Assembly (NCBI GenBank): GCA_945787295.1
Contig: CALZHQ010000093.1
Coordinates: forward strand, 1 to 19,928
DNA length: 19,928 nt
Direction: 5' to 3'
Source of the DNA: an uncultured Desulfuromonadales bacterium
GTDB taxonomy: Bacteria; Desulfobacterota; Desulfuromonadia; Desulfuromonadales; Geopsychrobacteraceae
Part shown: positions 1 through 6,105 of the stretch, in pieces
Position numbering within the stretch: position 1 is the stretch's first letter
Layout: each line of letters opens with the position of its first letter
The notes under the pieces: model-generated
What the model was told of the DNA's origin: nothing
Seen by the model: the letters and a program-made list of their open reading frames with translations, nothing else
Databases searched by the model: none
Program-made: the position numbers and the translations under genes

Positions 1-2
1 GC

Positions 3-185
3 CGGGCGAATGTTTTTCATAAGCCGGATGATTTTGCGGCCTTTGTCGATCTGATTGGCGAAGCGAAGGAGCGCTACCCGGTTAAAGTGCTCGCCTATTG
101 CTTGATGACCAATCATTTTCACCTGGTTGTCAAGCCGACCGAGGGAACCCATAAAGGGGTCAGGTCTTCACATCTGACAGATTGA
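3..185 (+). pseudogene. Truncated IS200-like / REP-associated (RAYT, Y1_Tnp) transposase remnant
   Basis: The frame starting at base 3 is open from the window edge to a TGA at 183-185. It reads as the N-terminal half of a Y1 (HUH) transposase: a stretch like RANVFHKPDDFAAFVDLIGE, then AYCLMTNHFHLVVKPTEG. NHFHL carries the HxH metal-binding motif of the family. The catalytic tyrosine and the rest of the domain, which lie C-terminal to this motif in the family, are missing. After the codons for about PTEGT (near base 150) the sequence switches to a repeat terminus (152-178), and the frame ends after 11 unrelated residues. The 5' end lies outside the window, so the start is unknown. The gene looks inactivated, either by deletion or by fusion to an element end. 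Identity of the family is fairly sure; the mechanism of truncation is inference. Confidence 0.75.
152..178 (+). repeat. RAYT-associated repeat terminus (GGGGTCAGGTCTT type) with small hairpin
   Basis: The sequence AAAGGGGTCAGGTCTTCACA followed by TCTGACA contains a 5-bp hairpin: GTCAG (159-163) and CTGAC (174-178). Sequences beginning GGGGTCAGGTCTT are, from memory, recurrent next to IS200/RAYT-type transposase genes. Here the repeat directly abuts a transposase fragment. It forms the false C-terminus of that fragment. Confidence 0.5.
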
Positions 186-278
186 TTTGAACAATGTTTT
201 TGTGATGAATAACAAGCTTAGGAATATCGTTAATTTTTATTTGAAGCTTTAAACTATCTAAACTCAAGGAGGTCGGGG

Positions 279-1463
279 ATGAAGTGGGCTGGAATTCAGG
301 CCATTATTGCAATGGTCGTGCTGTTGAGCCTTACAACGGCAAATCTCTTTGCTGCCACTGACGGGTATTATCAGCTTTCCGAGGTCTCCCCGGCGTGGGA
401 GGGCACTTCAGCAGACAGGTTGCTTCCTGAGAGCAGTACCTACAAATTCAATTACGGCGATGAAGAGAGGGTTGTCTTTGATCTGCCTTGGGACTTTACC
501 TATTACGGGAATATCTACAATCAGATAATCGCAGATACCGATGGCAGCATCTGGTTCGGGTCTTATGCTGTGGTTAACTCCTACAATCTCTCGACGACAG
601 GTCCAGTCATCAGTGCATGGAACAGCGATCTGTCCTCATATGCCTTCGGTGGAGTATTTGTCCAGCATAAGACTGCTCCGGAACGGATCGTGGTCGAGTG
701 GCAAACCGAAACTTTTCTCGACCAGGGGCTTTCCAGACCCAACACTTTTGAAGTGGTTCTCTACCCAGATGGCAATATCCACCTGAACTACCAAGGCTTT
801 GCCCTGGTGCAGGGGCAAGATTCCGGCTCCGGTATTTCCAGCGGTGACGGGTTGAACTTCATCAATTTATCTGCAAACTATGGTGATGTTCAAACCCTGG
901 CTGGGCGGTCTTTCCTGATTGAGGAGATTGTTCAGACCCCGGACCCGTTGTTGGAAGTGTTTTTTGCCGGTAACGGTAGTGGATCAGTTGTAAGTACACC
1001 AGCAGGCCTGGACTGTGTTACCGACTGCAGCACGCAATTTCCCACTGGTACAGAAATCACTCTTTCTGCGTCTGCCGTTACCGATAGCAGTTTTACCGGT
1101 TGGAGCAGTGGCCTCTGCAGCGGTACAGGGGATTGTGTTCTGACGCTTAATGCTGACACTGCGGTAACCGCCAACTTTACCGTCATCAATATCCCCTTCC
1201 CTGTCCTGCTTGAAGGCACTCAAGGGACATATACGACGATACAAAGTGCCTATGACAGTATTGGTTCAGGCCAGGTTGATACAGTCAAAGTTAAAGCGGG
1301 AGAACAGATACCAGAAAATCTATATTTTGACAGGGATGTCACCATCAGCCTACGTGGTGGTTACGATAATGTCTTTGAAAACGTTATTTCCGATTCGTCA
1401 TTTTTTGGCACCTTAACAATTACTGGTGGACCGGTGTCCGTATCCGATTTGATTATTAAATAG
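279..1463 (+). CDS. Secreted protein with InlB-like divergent repeat and beta-helix-type tail
   Basis: The 394-residue product begins with a Sec signal peptide (residues 1-25, cut after about NLFA). Residues 60-210 resemble a nidogen-like or related beta domain, with FTYYGNIYNQI followed by DGSIWFGS. About residues 228-302 form a Gly/Ser/Thr-rich divergent InlB-type repeat ending TAVTANF; it holds two Cys pairs (GLDCVTDC and LCSGTGDC) that could form disulfides outside the cytoplasm. The tail (310-394) has TIQSAYDSI, then GGYDN, then SVSDLIIK, the usual closing module of secreted beta-helix-like proteins in Geobacter relatives, so the C-terminus is probably natural. Start ATG 279 follows a strong AAGGAGG (266-272). 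The role is unknown, probably a surface or exported structural protein. The gene is AT-richer by eye than the rimO-apbE region and sits between a transposase remnant and a repeat element, so it may be accessory. Confidence 0.8.
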   Translation: MKWAGIQAIIAMVVLLSLTTANLFAATDGYYQLSEVSPAWEGTSADRLLPESSTYKFNYGDEERVVFDLPWDFTYYGNIYNQIIADTDGSIWFGSYAVVNSYNLSTTGPVISAWNSDLSSYAFGGVFVQHKTAPERIVVEWQTETFLDQGLSRPNTFEVVLYPDGNIHLNYQGFALVQGQDSGSGISSGDGLNFINLSANYGDVQTLAGRSFLIEEIVQTPDPLLEVFFAGNGSGSVVSTPAGLDCVTDCSTQFPTGTEITLSASAVTDSSFTGWSSGLCSGTGDCVLTLNADTAVTANFTVINIPFPVLLEGTQGTYTTIQSAYDSIGSGQVDTVKVKAGEQIPENLYFDRDVTISLRGGYDNVFENVISDSSFFGTLTITGGPVSVSDLIIK

Positions 1464-1520
1464 CCAAATTGTAGAGAATTGCTGATAGCTTCAAAGTAAG
1501 CATTTCCAGCCATTTATAAA

Positions 1521-1669
1521 CCGGCCCAACCAGAATCTAAGCAAGGGGTTAAGTTAATCTGTTGATTTTCGATAATTGAAGAACGAAAGGCCTCTGAGTC
1601 AAGGGACTTAGGGGCCTTTTGCCTTCCAGGGAGTTTCCGGACCCCTTAGAATCTAAGCGGTTGGGCCGG
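1521..1669. repeat. 149-bp inverted-repeat element with directly repeated core (attC-like or MITE-like)
   Basis: The outer arms CCGGCCCAACC (1521-1531) and GGTTGGGCCGG (1659-1669) are perfect 11-bp inverted repeats. The inner arms AAGGGGT (1543-1549) and ACCCCTT (1641-1647) are also inverted. Between outer and inner arm on each side lies the same 11-mer, AGAATCTAAGC (1532-1542 and 1648-1658), in DIRECT orientation. The outer arms contain RYYYAAC (GCCCAAC) and GTTRRRY (GTTGGGC), the R-box consensus of integron attC sites. The order R''-spacer-L''-long centre-L'-spacer-R' is also attC-like, although the 11-nt spacers are longer than usual and no integrase gene is visible. The centre carries an intrinsic terminator. 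Alternative readings are a small non-autonomous element or an elaborate terminator. No target-site duplication is seen. Confidence 0.55.
1589..1620 (+). terminator. Rho-independent terminator
   Basis: GGCCTCTGAGTC (1589-1600), a 4-nt loop AAGG, and GACTTAGGGGCC (1605-1616) form a 12-bp stem with two G-U pairs, followed by TTTT (1617-1620). It lies about 125 bp after the secreted-protein stop codon and inside the inverted-repeat element. Confidence 0.75.
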
Positions 1670-1761
1670 CTCACATCTTGTTAGAAGCTTTCTTTTCAGC
1701 GATTCTTTGCCCGTTTCTTCCATTTTTTTCAAATATGGATAGGTGTACAGATTTCTGAGGG

Positions 1762-1791
1762 TTGTGGAGCAGTGTCGAGAGGTTGTATGAT
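1762..1791 (+). promoter_or_regulatory. Candidate sigma-70-type promoter for yajQ
   Basis: TTGTGG (1762-1767), an 18-nt spacer, and TATGAT (1786-1791) lie about 60 bp upstream of the yajQ start, downstream of the terminator. The match is reasonable but not strong, and no other promoter is obvious in this gap. Confidence 0.35.
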
Positions 1792-1851
1792 ACAAGGCTT
1801 TGAATCTTTGTGGATTATTTCTAGACAGATTAAGTTATAAGGAGTTTTTTG

Positions 1852-2337
1852 ATGCCGAGTTTCGATATTGTTTCCAAGGTCGATCTGCAAGAGGTCGATA
1901 ATGCGGTCAATCAGGCCGTCAAGGAGATCGGTCAGCGTTACGATTTTAAAGGAACCGACAATGAGGTGACCCTGGAAAATGAGGCGCTGACCATTCTCGC
2001 GGCCGATGATTACAAACTGCAGGCGATCAAGGATATTCTGATCGCCAAGCTGGTGCGGCGTAATGTATCGCCAAAATGTTTCAATTATGGCAAGGAAGAG
2101 CCGGCCTCTGGCGGCGCGGTGCGGGTTAAGGCTGGCATCGTCCAGGGGATCAGCAAGGAAAAGGGCAAAGAGATCGTCAAGCTGATCAAAGAGACCAAGC
2201 TCAAAGTTCAGGCACAGATCATGGAAGACCAGGTTCGGGTCACCGGCAAGAAGATCGATGATCTTCAAGAGGTGATGCAGACCCTGAAGGGTAAAGACCT
2301 GGACATCGAGTTGCAGTTCGAAAACATGCGTTCCTGA
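1852..2337 (+). CDS. yajQ: YajQ-family nucleotide-binding protein (UPF0234, DUF520)
   Basis: The product is 161 residues, the normal YajQ length. It opens with [20 protein letters not shown], the family signature, followed by RYDFKGT; it ends in [14 protein letters not shown]. YajQ proteins fold as two ferredoxin-like (RNA-binding-like) domains, bind nucleotides, and in some bacteria bind cyclic di-GMP; the partner here is unknown. The ATG at 1852 is preferred over the TTG at 1849 because AAGGAG (1839-1844) sits 7 nt upstream and the family begins MPSFD. The stop is doubled (TGA TAA). A long palindromic repeat starts at the next base, so yajQ is probably transcribed apart from rimO. Cytoplasmic. 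Identification is secure. Confidence 0.95.
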   Translation: MPSFDIVSKVDLQEVDNAVNQAVKEIGQRYDFKGTDNEVTLENEALTILAADDYKLQAIKDILIAKLVRRNVSPKCFNYGKEEPASGGAVRVKAGIVQGISKEKGKEIVKLIKETKLKVQAQIMEDQVRVTGKKIDDLQEVMQTLKGKDLDIELQFENMRS

Positions 2338-2340
2338 TAA

Positions 2341-2459
2341 GGAACGGCCCTTTTCACCAATCTCCGCGTCAAACTGCGAATCGGCATTGTGCGGCGTACG
2401 ATGTACGCCTCCGCTGCCGATTCTCGCTTTCCTTGACCTTGGAGAAAATTGCTCGTTCC
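2341..2459. repeat. 119-bp imperfect palindrome directly after yajQ
   Basis: The outer ends are GGAACG (2341-2346) and CGTTCC (2454-2459). Pairing continues inwards through TCTCC/GGAGA, TCAA/TTGA and GCG/CGC, to GAATCGGCA (2378-2386) pairing with TGCCGATTC (2415-2423). The centre is a perfect hairpin GGCGTAC (2393-2399), loop GAT, GTACGCC (2403-2409). There is no T-run on either side, so it is not a classic terminator. It could be an intergenic repeat family, an RNA-stabilising hairpin, or a Rho-independent barrier between yajQ and rimO. Confidence 0.7.
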
Positions 2460-2480
2460 TTCACCGTCGAAGTGGGAACG
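2454..2480 (+). promoter_or_regulatory. Hairpin in rimO leader, mutually exclusive with the palindrome base
   Basis: CGTTCC (2454-2459) can pair either with GGAACG at 2341-2346, closing the long palindrome, or with GGAACG at 2475-2480, forming a local hairpin with an inner CAC/GTG extension 35 nt before the rimO start. The alternative pairing is visible in the sequence; a regulatory use is inference. Confidence 0.35.
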
Positions 2481-2514
2481 AAAACCGAAAATCTAAAACA
2501 GGAAATCTAAGTAC

Positions 2515-3694
2515 GTGGATAAATTAAAAGTGAGTCTGGTCAGCTTGGGCTGTCCGAAAAACCTGGTCGATGCCGAGGTGATGCTCGGGCATCTGCCGCT
2601 TGATCGTTACGAAATCGTCACCGACGAAAGTCAGGCCGATATTATTGTCGTCAATACCTGTTCCTTTATCAATGACGCCAAAGAGGAGTCGATCGACACC
2701 ATCCTTGAGGTCGCTGATTACAAGCAGAATGGCAACTGTAGGCTGCTGGTGGTGACCGGCTGTATGCCGCAGCGCTACAAAGCGGAGCTGGCCAAGCAGT
2801 TGCCGGAGGTCGACCTGTTCATGGGAACCGCCGAGGCGCCGCGGATTGTCGAACTGATTGAACGGCAACTGCAGCTTGACGCCCCCAGCCAGGAGATCGG
2901 CGAGCCTGACTACCTTTACGATCATGAAACCCCGCGGGTTAACTCCTCGCCCTTCTACAGCAGTTACATCAAAATAGCCGACGGTTGCGCCAATCATTGT
3001 TCCTACTGCATCATCCCGCAGCTGCGCGGCACCCTGCGCTCGCGGAGTATCGACTCGGTGGTGCAGGAAGCGAAGAATCTGGCGGATAAAGGCGTCAAGG
3101 AGATCAATCTGATCGCCCAGGATATCACCGCTTACGGCATGGACGCTGCAGCACATCGATGATCAGATTCTGGTGGAGATGAACCGCCGGGTGGGTGAAG
3201 GGCAGATCCGCGCTTTGCTCGAAAAGCTGCGGGCCAAGATTCCCGACCTGACTTTACGCACCTCGTTTATCGTCGGCTTCCCCGGTGAGACCCGCGAGCA
3301 GTATGAAAAGCTGCTCGCGTTTGTCAAAGAAGGGCATTTCGAGCGGGTCGGGGTGTTCCGTTATTCACGCGAAGAGGGAACCGCGGCCGCCAAACTGCCA
3401 AACCAGGTGCCGGCGCAGACCAAAAAGGGTCGCCTCAACCGTTTGATGAAAGCGCAGGCCCGGGTGTCCTTCAACAAAAACCGGTCGCTGCTCGGTCGCA
3501 CGGAAACGGTGCTGGTGGAAGGCTACAGTGAGGAGACCGATCTGTTGCTCAAGGGACGAAGTGCCCGTCAGGCTCCGGATGTTGACGGCCAGTACCTGAT
3601 CACCGCCGGGCAGGCCGATGTCGGTCAGCTGGTGCAGTTAAAAATCACCGATTCCTCCGAGTACGATCTGATCGGTGAAATCGTCGAGGGCTAA
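2515..3694 (+). pseudogene. rimO: Ribosomal protein uS12 methylthiotransferase RimO, disrupted by internal deletion
   Basis: RimO adds a methylthio group to an aspartate of ribosomal protein uS12 using two iron-sulfur clusters. The first part (GTG 2515 onward) carries C13, C49 and C83 of the UPF0004 domain and the radical-SAM motif C158-xxx-C162-xx-C165 (GCANHCSYC). After AYGMD (D210, bases 3142-3144) the frame runs into a TGA at 3160-3162. The family sequence resumes in another frame at [15 protein letters not shown] (CTG 3146), passes FIVGFPGET, and ends in a TRAM domain at 3694. By comparison with E. coli RimO about 60 residues between YGxD and the PLQH motif are missing, including part of the radical-SAM barrel. 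The remaining length is 1180 nt, so the lost segment must be 3n+2 nt. The junction contains CGCTGCAG, a possible short-homology breakpoint. It may be a true pseudogene or an assembly collapse. apbE follows after 3 nt. Confidence 0.88.
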
Positions 3695-3697
3695 GAG

Positions 3698-4684
3698 ATG
3701 TTTGGGCGGCCATGGGTCATTCTGCTGCTGGTGCTGATCGCCGGACTGGTCTGGTGGCGGATTCCGGCTGATGATCAGCAGCTGTCGCGGACCGCGCTGG
3801 TGATGGGCACTCTGGTCGAAATCAAGGCTTTCGGAGCGGATGAAGCTCTGCTTCATCGTGCCGTCAGTGACGCTTTTTCCGAGATGGGCCGGCTGGAAGA
3901 GCTGTTTTCGAGTCACCGGGCTGAAAGTGAAATCTCTCTTTTGTCGGCGGCGACGACAACGGTCAGCGTGAGTCAGGAAACAGCCGAGTTATTGCTGCTC
4001 GGCCAACAAATTGCGGTCCAGAGCAGCGGTGCCTTTGACCTCTCTCTCGGAGCACTGAAAAAGCTCTGGGCGATAGAGACCGATGCCCCTCAAGTGCCGA
4101 CGGCTGAGCAGCTGGCAGCCGCTTTGCGTGGCGTCGGGCCACAGGCCATGCAGCTGGATGGCCTGCAGGTTAAAAAGTCGATTCCGGAACTGCAGATCGA
4201 TCTTGGGGGAATTGCCAAGGGCTATGCTGTCGATCGGGCCCTTGAGGTGCTGCGCCGGGCCGGCATCGCTTCTGCTACGGTCAATGCCGGGGGTGACATC
4301 GCCCTGCTGGGAGATAAACAGGGCCGGCCCTGGCGGATCGGCATTCAACATCCGCGCAAAGCGGGCGAACTGCTGACCAGGTTGGACGTGACCGATCGGG
4401 CGGTGGTCTCCTCCGGTGACTACGAGCGTTTTTTCGAGCGTGACGGCATCCGCTACCATCACATATTCGATCCCCGCACTGGTCAACCCGCCCGCTTGTG
4501 CCAGAGCGTCACGGTTGTTGCCGCAACTGCGGCCAGCGCTGATGCTTTAGCGACTGCAGCGTTTGTCCTCGGTCCGCAAGCTGGCTTGAAACTGCTCGAG
4601 CAACTGCCAGGGGTGGAGGGTTTATTGGTTGCTGCTGATGGCAGCATTTTTCAGACCAGCGGTTTAACACGGAGCGACAGATGA
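3698..4684 (+). CDS. apbE: FAD:protein FMN transferase, membrane-anchored ApbE
   Basis: The 328-residue enzyme is expected to transfer FMN from FAD to a Thr/Ser of target proteins outside the cytoplasmic membrane. An N-terminal hydrophobic segment (about residues 6-20, VILLLVLIAGLVWW) is an uncleaved anchor or signal; no lipobox Cys is seen. Family landmarks in order: LVMGTLVEIKAF near the N-terminus, QIDLGGIAKGYAVDRAL, TVNAGGDIALLG, VVSSGDYERFFE, and HIFDPRTGQPA, the conserved metal/FAD-site motif. Length is normal. It starts 3 nt after the rimO stop and its TGA overlaps the next ATG (ATGA), so it is co-translated with the NusG-II gene. No FMN-binding substrate protein is visible in the window; its target must be encoded elsewhere. 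Confidence 0.93.
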   Translation: MFGRPWVILLLVLIAGLVWWRIPADDQQLSRTALVMGTLVEIKAFGADEALLHRAVSDAFSEMGRLEELFSSHRAESEISLLSAATTTVSVSQETAELLLLGQQIAVQSSGAFDLSLGALKKLWAIETDAPQVPTAEQLAAALRGVGPQAMQLDGLQVKKSIPELQIDLGGIAKGYAVDRALEVLRRAGIASATVNAGGDIALLGDKQGRPWRIGIQHPRKAGELLTRLDVTDRAVVSSGDYERFFERDGIRYHHIFDPRTGQPARLCQSVTVVAATAASADALATAAFVLGPQAGLKLLEQLPGVEGLLVAADGSIFQTSGLTRSDR

Positions 4685-5073
4685 AATTCGCTGACTTGTT
4701 GCAGCGCTTGACACCTTTCGATCGCAAGTTGGTGCTGCTGCTGGCCGGGTTGGTGCTGATGTCGTTCCTCTTACCGCTCCGGCAAGGAGTTGGGGCACGG
4801 GTGCTGGTCGATTCCGGGGAACAGACGGTTTTTGTTGCTGATCTGCATAAAAATCAACAGGTTGAATTGAACGGCCCTTTGGGGACCACCGTGCTGCGGA
4901 TTGCCGATGGCAGCGCGTGGGTGGTCAGTTCGCCCTGCCCGCAAAAAATCTGTATCGGACTCGGCAAGGCCAGTCATTCCGGTGATCTTTTGGCCTGTGT
5001 GCCGAACCGCTTGGTGATCAGGATTGAAGCCGCAGCAGAAAAGGACCGGGGCTATGACCTCCTCAGCCGTTGA
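4681..5073 (+). CDS. NusG domain II-containing membrane-anchored protein (EetA-like)
   Basis: The 130-residue product has one N-terminal transmembrane segment (about residues 18-36) followed by a small extracytoplasmic NusG-II-type beta domain. The core VLRIADGSAWVVSSPCPQKI and then CIGLG, LLACVPNRLVIRIE matches the family pattern of a CPxKIC motif and a later Cys before PNxLVI. It is named after similarity to an insert domain of some NusG proteins and has no known role in transcription. In Listeria a protein of this family (EetA) belongs to the flavin-based extracellular electron transfer locus together with a Gx-transporter protein and an ApbE enzyme; the same three families adjoin here. 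The start overlaps the apbE stop by 4 nt and the gene overlaps the next CDS by 20 nt. Function in this organism is inferred only. Confidence 0.8.
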   Translation: MKFADLLQRLTPFDRKLVLLLAGLVLMSFLLPLRQGVGARVLVDSGEQTVFVADLHKNQQVELNGPLGTTVLRIADGSAWVVSSPCPQKICIGLGKASHSGDLLACVPNRLVIRIEAAAEKDRGYDLLSR

Positions 5074-5629
5074 CCAGCCGGATCTGGAACTGGTTCGCCA
5101 GCGGGTGTTTCTGGCGTTGTTTATCGCTTTGGCGGTGGCGCTGCACACCTTCGAGGCCTTGTTGCCGAACCCGCTGCCCTGGTTTCGGATCGGTCTGGCC
5201 AACATCCTGGCCCTGACCGCCCTGTTTCTGTACGGTATCCGGGCGCTCTGGATCGTTAATATGGCGCGGATTCTGGTCGGCAGTCTGCTGCTCGGCAACC
5301 TGTTTTCACCCGCCTTTCTGCTCTCATTTTCCGGCGGTCTGCTGGCGACCCTGTTGATGAGCCTCGCTTTCTGGCTCTGGCGACCTCAGATCGGCATCGT
5401 CGGGGTCTCGGTGCTCGGGGCTCTGGGGCATGCTGGAGGGCAACTGCTGATTGCCTGGTTGCTGATTGTCCGCCATCCCTCGATCTGGATGATGCTGCCA
5501 TTCTTCCTGCTCTTTTCGCTGATCAGTGGTATGGTTAACGGGTTGGCTGCCGATTATCTACGCGAATCATTACTTAACCATCCGGCTTTTGAACGACTGC
5601 GTCAAATGGTTGCTAGAGAGGCTTTATGA
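5054..5629 (+). CDS. Gx transporter family protein (EetB-like; 'heptaprenyl diphosphate synthase component I' family)
   Basis: The 191-residue integral membrane protein has about five or six hydrophobic segments. The family signature PWFRIGLANILALTALFLYG is clear, followed by ARILVGSLLLGN and LGHAGGQLLIAWLL. Members resemble the substrate-binding S components of ECF transporters; the older heptaprenyl diphosphate synthase name is probably misleading. The ATG at 5054 is chosen over the TTG at 5024 because AAGGA (5041-5045) lies 8 nt upstream. The gene overlaps the NusG-II gene by 20 nt and shares an ATGA with the lipoprotein gene. The neighbourhood suggests a flavin- or quinone-related export or electron-transfer role; the substrate is unknown. 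Confidence 0.85.
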   Translation: MTSSAVDQPDLELVRQRVFLALFIALAVALHTFEALLPNPLPWFRIGLANILALTALFLYGIRALWIVNMARILVGSLLLGNLFSPAFLLSFSGGLLATLLMSLAFWLWRPQIGIVGVSVLGALGHAGGQLLIAWLLIVRHPSIWMMLPFFLLFSLISGMVNGLAADYLRESLLNHPAFERLRQMVAREAL

Positions 5630-6090
5630 GGACGTTCGTTGCTGGATTGATGGTCTTGTTTCTGGTCGCCTGTACGCCTGCCAGTGCCCCACGGGCAGTG
5701 ACGCTTGTTGCCGTGAACTTGGTGCAACAGCTGGAAACACTTCCCGGAGCAGTGGTGACCAAGGATCCGTTGCAGTTCAGTTATCCGGACCAGTCGTTGT
5801 TCGGTGCTGGTGCCGTTCTACCCCTTCCGGGGGGAACAAAAGTTCTCGATCCGCTGGCCGATTTTTTTCTCAGTAATCCCGGTTTGAACTGGCTGGTCGA
5901 CGTCCGAGTATGGACAGGGTATGGGGTCGATTACGATCAGACCCTGGCGGAAAAGCGGAGTGAATTGCTGGCCACCTACCTGCTCAGTAAAGGGGTTGCT
6001 TTAGATGGAATACACTTTCAGCCGGCGGCGGCCGAAAGAGAATCTCTGCTCTTTACCTTAACATCGCCGTCGGATACAGCGAATCAATAG
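5626..6090 (+). CDS. OmpA-like lipoprotein
   Basis: The 154-residue product begins with a lipoprotein signal peptide ending LFLVAC, lipobox Cys16. The mature part has FSYPDQSLFGAGAVLPLPGG, then LVDVRVWTGYG and QTLAEKRSELLATYLLSKGV, which follow the layout of an OmpA C-terminal domain (beta strand, GGxxxLxPLAxFL helix, AEKRSxxVxxYLxxxGV helix). The usual peptidoglycan-contact NxxLSxxRA motif is altered to QTLAEKRSE, so peptidoglycan binding is uncertain. The ATG overlaps the previous stop (ATGA), so it belongs to the apbE-NusG-II-Gx operon. Probably anchored in the outer membrane. OmpA-like assignment is moderately sure. Confidence 0.7.
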   Translation: MRTFVAGLMVLFLVACTPASAPRAVTLVAVNLVQQLETLPGAVVTKDPLQFSYPDQSLFGAGAVLPLPGGTKVLDPLADFFLSNPGLNWLVDVRVWTGYGVDYDQTLAEKRSELLATYLLSKGVALDGIHFQPAAAERESLLFTLTSPSDTANQ

Positions 6091-6105
6091 ATACGGAGGG
6101 AAAAA

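Larger units (their letters stand above)
1464..1851. other. 388-bp non-coding gap: inverted-repeat element, terminator and yajQ promoter
   Basis: No convincing ORF is present. The gap holds the 149-bp inverted-repeat element (1521-1669), an intrinsic terminator inside it (1589-1620), and an AT-rich leader with a candidate promoter (1762-1791) before yajQ. Nothing is recognised in 1464-1520 or 1670-1760. Confidence 0.7.

Noticed and set aside
2524..3156. 210-codon minus-strand frame opposite rimO
   Set aside because: Shadow of the RimO reading frame; no recognisable features.
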